From: Actinokineospora auranticolor | GTDB lineage: Bacteria; Actinomycetota; Actinomycetes; Mycobacteriales; Pseudonocardiaceae | NCBI RefSeq assembly: GCF_002934265.1 | Contig: NZ_PTIX01000024.1 | Coordinates: 1-64,000 of the forward strand | Direction of reading: 5' to 3' | Length of the DNA: 64,000 bases | Shown: piece by piece, positions 1-8,100 of the stretch | Numbering within the stretch: the stretch's first letter is position 1 | Layout: every line of letters begins with the position of its first letter | Notes under the pieces: generated by a model | Told to the model about the DNA's origin: nothing | Database searches by the model: none | What the model saw: only the letters and a program-made list of their open reading frames with translations | Program-made: the position numbers and the translations under genes

Positions 1-162
1 CCGAGAGAAACTCCTCCTTGATCCCGCCAAAACCGTCTCCTTCCAGAGAACCCAATTCTACTTGGTCCACTGTCCGGAAACTTCGAAGCACCTCAGACTG
101 ACCTGCGACAACAGCATGTCGACCTTGCTGTCGCTGATGTACAGGTAGTAACTGAACGACAT
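1..162 (-). pseudogene. DUF7019-like protein, truncated and frameshifted
   Basis: Reading leftward from an ATG at 162, the protein begins MSFSYYLYISDSKVDMLLSQ. I associate this opening with DUF7019-type actinobacterial hypotheticals of roughly 200 residues. The frame hits a TAG at 58-60 after only 34 residues. A different frame of the same strand continues without stops to the window edge and looks protein-like (VDQVELGSLEGDGFGGI). A frameshift around 85-110 is therefore likely, and the gene is broken rather than a genuine 34-residue peptide. The rest of the gene lies outside the window. Function unknown. The family call rests on the first 20 residues only. Confidence 0.45.
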
Positions 163-226
163 CGCGCCCCCTTCGACGGGCCAATCGTACGCACCGGGTG
201 AAGCCACCACCGATGTGTTGGTGTCT

Positions 227-1039
227 ATGGTCGAAAGGGTGACGACCCCTGTCGCCTTCCACGCCGCCGACGGCTGTCCGCTGCACGCCGCGGTCTTGGG
301 CAGCGGCCCGCCCGTCGTCCTGATGCACGGCGGCGGACCTGACCACGAGAGCCTGATCCCCTTGGCCCGGGCCCTGGCGGACGCCTACACGGTCGTCCTG
401 CCCGATGTGCGCGGCTACGGGAGATCCGTCTGCGTCGACCCGACGCGCCACACCTGGAACACCTACGCCGACGACGTCGTCGCGCTGCTCGACCACCTCG
501 ACCTCGCCACGGCCGTGGTCGGCGGCACCGGACTCGGCTCCAGCATCACCCTGCGCACCTGCGCCCGCCACCCGTCCAGGGTCCGCGCCGCGCTCCTGCT
601 CAGCGTGGAGAACGTCGAGGACGACAAGACGAAGGCCGCCGAGATCGCGTACCTCGACGCCTTCGCCGCCCGCGTCCGGCTCTCCGGCATCGAGGCCGCG
701 TGGGCGTCGCTCCGCCCCCACCTGGCACCCGTCATCACGACCCTCGTCACCGAGGCGATCCCCCGTTCCACGCCCGCCAGCATCGCCGCCGCGGCCGCCA
801 TCGGCCACGACCGGCTGCTCACCAGCATCGACGAACTGGCGGCCGTCGACACGCCCGCGCTGATCGTCCCGGGCATCGACCACCGCCACCCGCCCTCGGT
901 GGCCCGGGCCATGGCCGCCGCCCTCCCCCGCTCGACCCTGGCCGACGCGCTGACGACGACCGTGCGCACCGCGGCGGACCTGGCCACCGCCTTCGCCCCG
1001 CCCATCAAGGCTTTCCTCGCCGAGGTACCGACCCCATGA
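227..1039 (+). CDS. alpha/beta hydrolase family protein (atypical nucleophile elbow)
   Basis: The 270-residue product has the alpha/beta-hydrolase layout: an early oxyanion-type loop LMHGGG, then a DVRGYGRS strand-turn, then a nucleophile-elbow position. The elbow reads VVGGTGLGSS, so the usual G-x-S-x-G serine is replaced by Thr or Gly, and hydrolytic activity by the canonical mechanism is doubtful. A late IVPGIDH segment could hold the acid/histidine side. ATG 227 is preferred over the in-frame GTG at 215; neither has a convincing Shine-Dalgarno, so the transcript may be nearly leaderless. The stop overlaps the next ATG by 4 bp, implying translational coupling. The fold is fairly certain; the substrate is unknown. 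Confidence 0.75.
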   Translation: MVERVTTPVAFHAADGCPLHAAVLGSGPPVVLMHGGGPDHESLIPLARALADAYTVVLPDVRGYGRSVCVDPTRHTWNTYADDVVALLDHLDLATAVVGGTGLGSSITLRTCARHPSRVRAALLLSVENVEDDKTKAAEIAYLDAFAARVRLSGIEAAWASLRPHLAPVITTLVTEAIPRSTPASIAAAAAIGHDRLLTSIDELAAVDTPALIVPGIDHRHPPSVARAMAAALPRSTLADALTTTVRTAADLATAFAPPIKAFLAEVPTP

Positions 1040-1326
1040 CCGATATCCACGACCTCCCGGTGTCCCGTTGGGGGCACATGAGCGCGGAGGGGACGGTGGT
1101 GGAGGTGCGGGTCGTGTGCGCCCACCACTTCGGTCTCGGCGTCCAACTGACCACCAACGGCGCCTACGGGCACATCGACGTCCCTCGCGTCTCGGATGGC
1201 CGAGTCACGACCGAGGACCTGATCGACCACATCGGACAGATCAGGCGCGCCCTCGTGCTGATGGTGGACCCGGGTAGGCAACCGAAGCTGACGATCCGCC
1301 GGTCCGATGTGCCGGAAACCTCCTAG
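1036..1326 (+). CDS. small hypothetical protein coupled to the hydrolase gene
   Basis: This is a 96-residue soluble protein starting at an ATG that shares ATGA with the upstream hydrolase stop, so the two genes are probably co-translated. The sequence has a beta-rich start (GTVVEVRVVCAHHFGLGVQL) followed by GAYGHIDVPRV. That pattern recalls the small OB/S1-like or infB-type hypothetical proteins often found in actinobacteria, but I cannot assign a family. There is no signal peptide or membrane segment. Function unknown; operon context suggests a partner or regulator of the hydrolase. Confidence 0.65.
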   Translation: MTDIHDLPVSRWGHMSAEGTVVEVRVVCAHHFGLGVQLTTNGAYGHIDVPRVSDGRVTTEDLIDHIGQIRRALVLMVDPGRQPKLTIRRSDVPETS

Positions 1327-1406
1327 GCCCCTTCGGAATCAGGCTGGCGCCGGGCGGCGGCGGTGTGGTGTCATCTCGGGGTTCGACGCTGGGGATGGGG
1401 GCTGGT

Positions 1407-2036
1407 ATGTCCGTTTCGACCTTGCTCACGTGGACGCTCATCGCCGCGCTCGGGGTGATCACGCCGGGGATCGACACCATGCTGGTGCTGCGGCACACGC
1501 TGCTCGGCGGTCGCGCCGCGGGCCTGGCGACCGTCGGCGGGATCGCGGCCGGGTGCGTGGTGTGGGGTGCCGCGAGCCTGGCCGGGCTCACCGCGCTGCT
1601 GGCGGCCTCCCGCGCGGCCTACGACGCGGTCCGGATCGCGGGCGCGGTGTACCTGGTCTGGTTGGGTGGTCGGGCGATCTGGAGTTCGTTGCCGCGCAAC
1701 CGAAAGCCGGGTACCGATCTTCCCGCCCCCAGGTCCACCCGTCCCCTCGCCGCGCTGCGGGCGGGCATGGTCACCAACCTGCTCAACCCCAAGGTCGGTG
1801 TCTTCTACATCAGCATCCTCCCCCAGTTCCTCCCCACCGGCCCCGCCTCCGCCGCGTGGGGCGCCCTGCTGGTCGCCATCCACATCGGCGTCTCGTTCGT
1901 CTGGTTCCCGGTGCTGATCCTGCTGGCCACCAAGGCGAGGGCGCTCCTGCTCCGCGACCGCGTCCGCGCGTGGCTGGACCGCGTCACCGCGACCGTCCTC
2001 ATCGGAGTGGGAGTCAAGCTCGCGACCGACGCCTGA
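1407..2036 (+). CDS. LysE/RhtB family amino-acid exporter
   Basis: The 209-residue polytopic membrane protein has the LysE/RhtB hallmarks: an N-terminal helix ending in the signature ALGVITPGIDTMLVL (TPGPD-like), paired glycine-rich helices (AGLATVGGIAAGCVV), AVYLVWLGGRAIW, and the conserved LLNPKVGVFYISILPQF about two thirds along. Family members export amino acids or related compounds across the inner membrane. ATG 1407 is chosen because it follows a GGGATGGGGG purine stretch and starts directly before the first helix; the in-frame 1365 start would add 14 polar residues. The stop overlaps the next ATG by one base (TGATG). Substrate cannot be told from sequence. Confidence 0.9.
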   Translation: MSVSTLLTWTLIAALGVITPGIDTMLVLRHTLLGGRAAGLATVGGIAAGCVVWGAASLAGLTALLAASRAAYDAVRIAGAVYLVWLGGRAIWSSLPRNRKPGTDLPAPRSTRPLAALRAGMVTNLLNPKVGVFYISILPQFLPTGPASAAWGALLVAIHIGVSFVWFPVLILLATKARALLLRDRVRAWLDRVTATVLIGVGVKLATDA

Positions 2037-2527
2037 TGCCGGTCGTCCGCTACAACGCCCTCGCCCGCGAAGCCCTCGGTGACCACATCGAGGTCCCCCT
2101 GTCCCCAGCGCTCCGGCGACGCCTTCGGGAAGGGGTCGTCCACCTCGGCGACACCACCGTCCTCACCCGCCACCACGGGACTGCCGCCCCGGACCCGGAC
2201 GACTTGACCGGCTGGGAGTGCTCCGCCAACAGCTTCCACCTCGAGGACCACGTCCCCGTCGAGGTCAGGCGCACCGAGCACTACGAACCCCGGATCTCCG
2301 AGGCGGACCAGCTCACCCTCCTCCGCCAGGGCCTGACCTTCGCCATCGAACTCACCCGGCTCATCCACGCCCGGCCGGATCCACCCCCCACCCGGTGCGT
2401 CGTCAGCACCAACCACACCTGCGGCACCTTCCGCCTCCACCGGCTCCGCCCACACAACCCGTGGCTGGCCGACGACCTCGATACCTACGTCGAGGAGCGG
2501 CTCGTTGTCGTCGACGAGGCCCGGTAG
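2036..2527 (+). CDS. hypothetical protein, 163 aa, coupled to LysE gene
   Basis: The start ATG overlaps the LysE stop (TGATG at 2034-2038), so the gene is probably translated with the exporter. The product is acidic and soluble with no transmembrane segment. It contains a short beta-rich core (GVVHLGDTTVLTRHH) and ends with a VVDEAR tail. I do not recognise a domain. Third-position GC is high across the frame and no stop interrupts it, supporting real coding. A role connected with LysE cannot be inferred beyond the operon. Confidence 0.7.
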   Translation: MPVVRYNALAREALGDHIEVPLSPALRRRLREGVVHLGDTTVLTRHHGTAAPDPDDLTGWECSANSFHLEDHVPVEVRRTEHYEPRISEADQLTLLRQGLTFAIELTRLIHARPDPPPTRCVVSTNHTCGTFRLHRLRPHNPWLADDLDTYVEERLVVVDEAR

Positions 2528-2602
2528 CGGGACAGGTGTGAAACCAGGGCGACAAGGGTGCTGACCAGCACTTTCACCTCCACACCGAGCCACCATGGGC
2601 AC

Positions 2603-2890
2603 ATGACGACGAACGCCGTGGCAGTCGAGGAGTGGACGATGTTCGACGACGACCTGATGTCGACCCTGTACGACGTCTACGACAACGCCGTGTCGTTCCA
2701 GTCGGGGTTCCGCTGGAACAGCCCCGACGGCCGCCCCGTGGGCGACCTCCCCGGCTGGCAGTCGGCCGCCCTCGGCACCCTCCTCGACCGCGGCCTGGTC
2801 GCCGTCGAGCCCGGTGACCACCTCGTCCGCCTCACCGACCGGGGCGTCGTCGCCCTCTACAACTCCCCCGAGGTCCCGCTCGCCGCGTGA
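2603..2890 (+). CDS. small hypothetical protein, possible winged-helix-like
   Basis: A 95-residue product starting at ATG 2603; the longer in-frame start at 2558 adds a low-complexity Ser/Thr leader and is less likely. The second half, SAALGTLLDRGLVAVEPG followed by VRLTDRGVVAL, has the rhythm of a helix plus beta-wing as in small actinobacterial winged-helix proteins. The N-terminal recognition helices are not clear. It lies alone between the LysE operon and the STAND gene with short gaps on both sides. Function unknown; the DNA-binding idea is weak inference. Confidence 0.65.
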   Translation: MTTNAVAVEEWTMFDDDLMSTLYDVYDNAVSFQSGFRWNSPDGRPVGDLPGWQSAALGTLLDRGLVAVEPGDHLVRLTDRGVVALYNSPEVPLAA

Positions 2891-2956
2891 ATCCGGTTGG
2901 CGGGGTCTCGCCGGTGCGTGACAATCCTGGGCAGGGCCACCCGGGTGAGGAGCGCC

Positions 2957-5074
2957 GTGCGGAACGCCGAGGAGCCACCGGTACCGACCGTGGTCAACCA
3001 GGTCACCGCCACCACGATCGGGTCGCTCGTCCAGGCCGGTGTCATCACCACCGGTGACGTCCACCTGCACCTGTCCGCCCCCACCCCGCTCCCCCGGCAG
3101 CTCCCCTCGAACCCGCGCCAGTTCACCGGCCGCGCCGACGAGCTGGCCCAGCTCGACGCGGCCATGACCGCCGGGACCGGCACCGTCGTGATCTCCGCGC
3201 TGGCCGGCGCGGGCGGGATCGGCAAGACCTGGCTCGCCCTGCGCTGGGCGCACCGCAACCTCGACCGGTTCCCCGACGGCCAGCTCTTCGTCGACCTGCG
3301 CGGCTTCAGCCCCGACGGCGACGCCATGCCACCCGCCGTCGCGATCCGGGGGTTCATCGACGCCTTCGGGGCCGACGCCGAGCGCGTGCCGATCCACCCG
3401 CACGCGCAAGCCGCCCTCTACCGCAGCCTGGTCGCGGGCAAGCGGCTTCTCGTGGTGCTGGACAACGCCGTCGACACCGCCCAGGTCGTCCCGCTGCTGC
3501 CGGGCGACGCCTCCTGCACCGTCCTGGTGACCAGCCGGAACCGGCTCCCCGGCCTGGTCGTCGGGCACGGTGCCGCGCACGTCGCGGTCGACGTCATGCC
3601 GCCGGACGACGCCCGCGCCCTGCTCGTGTCCCGGATCGGGCCGGGCCGCGCGCACGCGGAGCCCGCCGCCGTCGACGACCTGCTCGGCAGCTGCGGCGGC
3701 TACCCGCTGGCGCTGAGCGTCGTCGCGGGCCGCGCCTGCCTGGAGCCGAAGCGGACGCTGACCGGGCTCGCGGCCGAGCTGCGGGAGGCGCGGCTGGACG
3801 GCCTCGACGAGGAGGACGCCGCCGCGAGCCTGCCCGCCGTCCTGTCGTGGTCCTACGCCGCGCTGACCACCGAGCAGGCCCGCCTGTTCGCGTTGCTGGG
3901 TGTCGCGCCGGGCCCGGACATCGGGCTGCGCGCCGCCGCGAGCCTCGCCGGTACCCCGGTCGCGCGGACCCGGTGGCTGCTGCGCGGGCTGGCTCGCGCG
4001 TCGCTGCTCGACGACGGCGGCGACCAGTACCGGATGCACGACCTGGTCCGCCACTACGCGGGCGACCAGGCCTCGCCGTCCGACCGCGAGGACGCGCTCC
4101 GTCGCGTGATCGACCACTACCTGCACACGGCAGCCGCGGGTGACCACATCCTCAACCCGCTGCGGCGCCGGATCAGCCTCGCCGCACCGGATCCCGCGTC
4201 CTGCGCGGCCCCGCTGGTCGACCCCGCCGAAACGCGCACCTGGTTCGACCGCAACAGGTTCAACCTGTCCGCCGCGCAGGAGTCCGCGGCGGACCTCGGT
4301 CTGGACCGCGCCGCGTGGCAGTTGGCGCGGGCGGTGGACACGTTCCACCAGATCCGGGGTCACATGGGCGACAACATCGCGGTCTGGACCGTCGGTCTGG
4401 CCGCCGCGACGCGCCTCGGCGACCTCGCCACCCAGGCCAGGGCGCACCGCTCGATCGGCCGGTCGTACTCGGTCTTCGGCGAGCACCGCCCCGCCCTCGA
4501 CCACCTCCAGCAGGCGTTGCGGATGGCGTATGCGGCAGACGACACGGTCGGCGCCGCCAACACCCACTACCTGCTCGGCGGCGCCTGGATGCGCCTGTCC
4601 GACCACGACCGCGCCGCCGGTGAGGTCACCGCGGCACTGGGGATCTACCGCGAGACCGGTGCCGAGTCCGGTATCGCCAACGCCCTGGGCACCCTCGGCC
4701 TGATCCACACCAGACGCGGCGACCACGACCAGGCCGAGCGGTTCTGCGCGGCGGCCCTTCCCCTGCACCAGGCCCAGGACCAGAAGGACGGCGAAGCCGA
4801 TGTCCTCGACTGTCTCGCGCTGATCGCCCACCGCACCGGCGACCACCGCACTGCGATCACCCGGTACGACGAGGCACTGGCGCTGTACCGGTCACTCGAC
4901 CACACCGTCAGCATCGCGTCCACACTGGACGGAATCGGCCATCCCCACCTGGCGCTGGGCCACCACGACCAAGCCCGCGAAGCCTGGACGGAGTCTCTGC
5001 GGACCTACCAACTCCTGAACCGCGCCGCCGACGCCACCCGCGTCGAACTCCAACTGGCCGCCCTGCCCGAGTAG
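2957..5074 (+). CDS. NB-ARC/TPR STAND ATPase
   Basis: A 705-residue signalling ATPase. Near the N-terminus is a short motif IGSLVQAGVITTGDVHLHL that is common at the front of actinobacterial NB-ARC/TPR proteins. The NB-ARC module follows, with Walker A GAGGIGKT at about residues 84-91, Walker B-like RLLVVLDNA at about 163-171, a sensor TSRNRLPGL and GGYPLALSVVAG (GLPLA-type). A winged-helix segment ends in the MHDLVRHYA motif. The last third is at least six tetratricopeptide repeats. GTG 2957 is chosen because GAGGAG sits four bases upstream; TTG 2897 and GTG 2945 are in frame but lack one. STAND ATPases act as ligand-gated switches in regulation or antiphage defence; no effector domain is recognisable here. 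It is convergent with the cas operon, four bases apart. Confidence 0.85.
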   Translation: MRNAEEPPVPTVVNQVTATTIGSLVQAGVITTGDVHLHLSAPTPLPRQLPSNPRQFTGRADELAQLDAAMTAGTGTVVISALAGAGGIGKTWLALRWAHRNLDRFPDGQLFVDLRGFSPDGDAMPPAVAIRGFIDAFGADAERVPIHPHAQAALYRSLVAGKRLLVVLDNAVDTAQVVPLLPGDASCTVLVTSRNRLPGLVVGHGAAHVAVDVMPPDDARALLVSRIGPGRAHAEPAAVDDLLGSCGGYPLALSVVAGRACLEPKRTLTGLAAELREARLDGLDEEDAAASLPAVLSWSYAALTTEQARLFALLGVAPGPDIGLRAAASLAGTPVARTRWLLRGLARASLLDDGGDQYRMHDLVRHYAGDQASPSDREDALRRVIDHYLHTAAAGDHILNPLRRRISLAAPDPASCAAPLVDPAETRTWFDRNRFNLSAAQESAADLGLDRAAWQLARAVDTFHQIRGHMGDNIAVWTVGLAAATRLGDLATQARAHRSIGRSYSVFGEHRPALDHLQQALRMAYAADDTVGAANTHYLLGGAWMRLSDHDRAAGEVTAALGIYRETGAESGIANALGTLGLIHTRRGDHDQAERFCAAALPLHQAQDQKDGEADVLDCLALIAHRTGDHRTAITRYDEALALYRSLDHTVSIASTLDGIGHPHLALGHHDQAREAWTESLRTYQLLNRAADATRVELQLAALPE

Positions 5075-5078
5075 CGGG

Positions 5079-5738
5079 TCATTCCCGAGCGCGTGGTGGA
5101 GCGAGGCTCAGCAGTCCGCACCCGTAGGACTTGGCGCGACCGACCCCCGCCACCACGGCCTCGGCGAACGCCGTCGCGTCGGTCACCACCAGGTGCCCGT
5201 CGAACCGCACCGGCTGAACGGTGATCCGCCGCGCCGACTTCCGGCCGACCAGCAGCGGCACGGCGACCGCGACCACGTCCGGATCGCCGTTCCCCGTCAC
5301 GGGGATGACGAACCCGTGCCGCGCGCCCTGGGCCGCCAGCCACGCGACCGGCTCGCGGTGCGGGACGCGTTTGCGCGCGCCGCGGTCGGCGACGGGCCGG
5401 ACGCAGCGGGTCGGGTTGGCCAGCAGCCGGAAGGCGAACCGCCTGCCGGGCGCGATCGACTCCAGCACCGGGTCCAACGGCCGGACCTGGGCGGGCGCCA
5501 GCAGGTGCCCGTCCGGCAACCCGGTCCATTCCGGACGGGTGCGGCTCTGTACATATTGGACTACCCCGGTCCGGCCTGCCTCCAGCCGCCACAGCACGCC
5601 GTGGGACTGCCGGTAGGTCTCCGTCTCGGGCAGCTCCGGGTAGGCAGACATCACGGTGCGGTGCATGTTGTGCACGTCCGCGGCGTCGCGGCGGAACGCC
5701 GTCGAGCGCGGGTCGATGGTGAGCTTGGTCAGGAACAC
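5079..5738 (-). CDS. cas6e: CRISPR type I-E crRNA endonuclease Cas6e
   Basis: The 219-residue product matches Cas6e (CasE/Cse3) in size and position as last gene of the cascade operon. It has two ferredoxin-like halves, the N-terminal NMHRTVMSAYP containing the His that serves as a general catalytic residue in the family, and a C-terminal glycine-rich loop GVGRAKSYGCGLLSLAP. The enzyme cuts pre-crRNA 3' of the repeat hairpin and stays bound to the crRNA in Cascade. The GTG start at 5738 overlaps the end of cas5e by 10 bp. The longer open frame running back over cas5e is a shadow. Confidence 0.93.
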   Translation of the reverse strand: MFLTKLTIDPRSTAFRRDAADVHNMHRTVMSAYPELPETETYRQSHGVLWRLEAGRTGVVQYVQSRTRPEWTGLPDGHLLAPAQVRPLDPVLESIAPGRRFAFRLLANPTRCVRPVADRGARKRVPHREPVAWLAAQGARHGFVIPVTGNGDPDVVAVAVPLLVGRKSARRITVQPVRFDGHLVVTDATAFAEAVVAGVGRAKSYGCGLLSLAPPRARE

Positions 5739-6427
5739 GGCTTGCCTCCGGTGATCATGTCGTCGGTCAGCGGCACCGAGCCGACGCGCACGGTCCGCGG
5801 GGCGAACCGCCGGTCGCCGTGGGCGAAGCTGATCGGGTGGTCGTGCCGGGTCTCCGCGTTCGGGTCCCCGGGCGGGCACTCGACCACCGTGCGCAGCTCC
5901 GCGGGCGCGAGCCGGGTCCGGGACTCCAGCCACCGGTGGTCGGCCAGGACCTCGGCCGCGGCGCGGTCGACGGGCCCGGTGTCGATCAGCAGCGGACTGG
6001 CCGGGACGTAGGCGCGGCGGCCGAAGAACAGCGGCCAGCGCGGCTCCTCGACCGCGGCGGCGACCCGGTCCAGCACCGCGGCCCGGCCCTCCAGCACCAC
6101 CAGGAACAGCGCGTCGGCGAGGTAGTAGCGCTCGCTGACCACCGTCCGGCGACCGGTCCCCTGGGTCGTCGGCACGTTCCCCGCGGTGTGGTAGTCGCGT
6201 TCGAGCACGCCTTCGCGGTCGACCCGGACGGCCAGCGCCAGCCGGGCCAGTTCGGCGATGCGCTCGCGGTCGTCGCGCTCGTAGCCGAGCGCCGCGGCCA
6301 GCACACCGACCACACCGGACTTGGTGGGCTCCGCGGTGGTGTCCCGGATGATCCCGCGCGAGCGGACACCCCAGGACTGCATCGGCGCGTCGAAGCGCAG
6401 CGCCAGCGCCGCCGTGCGCTCGGCCAC
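5729..6427 (-). CDS. cas5e: CRISPR type I-E Cascade subunit Cas5e
   Basis: A 232-residue RAMP-fold protein beginning with the diagnostic Cas5 N-terminus LALRFDAPMQSWGVRSR and then GIIRDTTAEPTKSGVVGVL. The family's RNA-handle-binding features follow (YHTAGNVPTTQGTGRRT, FFGRRAYVPASP). In Cascade it caps the 5' handle of the crRNA next to Cas8e. The GTG start lies three bases after the cas7e stop, and the 3' end overlaps cas6e. Length is normal (about 220-250). Confidence 0.94.
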   Translation of the reverse strand: MAERTAALALRFDAPMQSWGVRSRGIIRDTTAEPTKSGVVGVLAAALGYERDDRERIAELARLALAVRVDREGVLERDYHTAGNVPTTQGTGRRTVVSERYYLADALFLVVLEGRAAVLDRVAAAVEEPRWPLFFGRRAYVPASPLLIDTGPVDRAAAEVLADHRWLESRTRLAPAELRTVVECPPGDPNAETRHDHPISFAHGDRRFAPRTVRVGSVPLTDDMITGGKPCS

Positions 6428-6430
6428 GCC

Positions 6431-7549
6431 TCACACCCCCGCGCCCGCGAGCACGGTCGAGGTGAACTCGTCGATCGACGTCACGACCCGGACGCCCGCG
6501 GGCTCCCCGAGGTCACCGGACACGGACGCGGCGGTCGCCGAGCGGATCTGGCCCGCGCCGTAGAAACCGCGCAGCTTGCCGAAGTGCTCGACCAACCGCG
6601 CGGTCGACGCGGCCATGACGTCGTGGTCCGCCACCGGCCGCAGGAACGCGTTGGCCAGGTTCCACGCGCCGCGCTCGCGCACGACGCCCAGCAGCGTGTC
6701 GGGCATCGTGCGGGCGGCCGTGGAGTTCTGCTTCCCACTGGGCACGGCGTTGACGAACGCCGACAACCACGCGGCGGCGGCCCGGCCCGCCAGGTCGACG
6801 TCGTCGCCGAGGTTCTCGGTGAGCCGCTTCAGGTCGACGTTGGCGTAGCGGTAGTAGCAGGCGGCGTTGAAGTCGACCGTGCCGATCATGTCCGCCCCCG
6901 ACTCGCCCCGCGGCTTCAGGTCGTCGACGGCGGTGTAGAAGTCGAACTCGTTGACCACGACGTGCGTGGAGATCGCGTGCGCCACCTGGGATGCGGCGTC
7001 GACGTTGAGGTCTTTGATGTCGGCGATCATCCGCCCGAACAACGCGATGTCCGCGGCCCGGGTCGCGTCCAGGATCCGCTGCGTCTCGGCCTGCCCCGCT
7101 CTGTCCAGTTTGGCCTTGGTCGATTTACCGGCCCCCTTGGTGGCACCGAGCGCCTTGAGGGCGTCCCAGTTCTCCCGGCAGTACGCGGTGAGGTGCCCGA
7201 TCGCGGCCTGGCTGACGAACAGCAGGTACTGGGTCAGCCCCTTCTCGTCGACCCCGAACCCGAGCTGCGACAGCGCGGTCCGCACCACGGCCTTGGCCTC
7301 GTCCTCGTCCCGTTGCTCGCGGACCAAGGCGTCGGTTGTCTTGTCCAACAAGCGTTTGGTGCGCACCGCCGTCTCCGAGCGGTCAAGCCCGTACTCGGTG
7401 AACAGGTCCCGCGCCGCGCGCTTGATGCTCTGGCTCGACACCCGCCCGCGCAGGTGGCCGCCGAACGTGGCGGTCTTGGGCTGACCGGTGTCGTCGCGGT
7501 TCAGGTTGCTGACCGGGAACGACTGGAGCAGGTGCAACTCGATGATCAC
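6431..7549 (-). CDS. cas7e: CRISPR type I-E Cascade backbone Cas7e
   Basis: The 372-residue protein opens with the Cas7e (CasC/Cse4) signature: ELHLLQSFPVSNLNRDDTG, then KTATFGGHLRGRVSSQSIKRA. Six copies of this subunit form the backbone that holds the spacer. The GTG at 7549 shares GTGA with the cse2 stop, so translation is coupled. The thumb-bearing middle and the FDFYTAVDD segment are intact and there is no frameshift. Length is within the usual 340-390. Confidence 0.95.
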   Translation of the reverse strand: MIIELHLLQSFPVSNLNRDDTGQPKTATFGGHLRGRVSSQSIKRAARDLFTEYGLDRSETAVRTKRLLDKTTDALVREQRDEDEAKAVVRTALSQLGFGVDEKGLTQYLLFVSQAAIGHLTAYCRENWDALKALGATKGAGKSTKAKLDRAGQAETQRILDATRAADIALFGRMIADIKDLNVDAASQVAHAISTHVVVNEFDFYTAVDDLKPRGESGADMIGTVDFNAACYYRYANVDLKRLTENLGDDVDLAGRAAAAWLSAFVNAVPSGKQNSTAARTMPDTLLGVVRERGAWNLANAFLRPVADHDVMAASTARLVEHFGKLRGFYGAGQIRSATAASVSGDLGEPAGVRVVTSIDEFTSTVLAGAGV

Positions 7550-8100
7550 TGGGTGGTCTCCGGGGTGTCGGTGGTCGGTGCCACGTGGTACTCGCGGGCC
7601 CACCGCAACCGGATGGCACCCGCCCGGTCGCCGAGGTGGTCCCGACCGAGCAGCACGGTGAGGTCGTCGAGCAGGCGGTGGTAGTTGACCGGGGTGCTGT
7701 GCGCGGAAAGCAGCCGAACGGCCTGGCGCAGGTGGTGCGGCAACCCGGCCCGGTCACGGGCGAGGAGCTGAGCGAACCGCCTGCCGACGGACGACCCATC
7801 GCCGATCTTCTTGGCCAACTGGCCCATCGAGGCGCCGAGCGTCCCGCGCGCCCCCTTGGTGAGCGGGTGCAGGGCGTACAGAGCACCTACCAGCAACCAC
7901 ACCTCCTGCTCCACCTCGTCATCGGGCGCACCGTTGCGGAACACGATCTCATAGGCCGCGAACTGCCTGCCCGGCACGAAACTGTTGCGCAACAAGGCCA
8001 AGTCCCGACGCGACCGCGCGACCAACGTCGAGTTCCGCGATGTCAGACAGTTGCCGAGGCCGTACAGGTGGTTGACGTAACTCTCGCGGGGCTTGGTCAC
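7546..8100 (-). CDS. cse2: CRISPR type I-E Cascade small subunit Cse2 (Cas11e)
   Basis: A 184-residue all-helical protein placed between cas8e and cas7e, as in canonical I-E loci. Recognisable Cse2 features are the basic RSRRDLALLRNSF helix near the N-terminus, VWLLVGALYALHP and the C-terminal HRLLDDLTVLLGRDH. Two copies form the belly of Cascade and stabilise the R-loop. The GTG start at 8100 shares GTGA with the cas8e stop and its 3' end overlaps cas7e likewise. Confidence 0.9.
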   Translation of the reverse strand: MTKPRESYVNHLYGLGNCLTSRNSTLVARSRRDLALLRNSFVPGRQFAAYEIVFRNGAPDDEVEQEVWLLVGALYALHPLTKGARGTLGASMGQLAKKIGDGSSVGRRFAQLLARDRAGLPHHLRQAVRLLSAHSTPVNYHRLLDDLTVLLGRDHLGDRAGAIRLRWAREYHVAPTTDTPETTQ

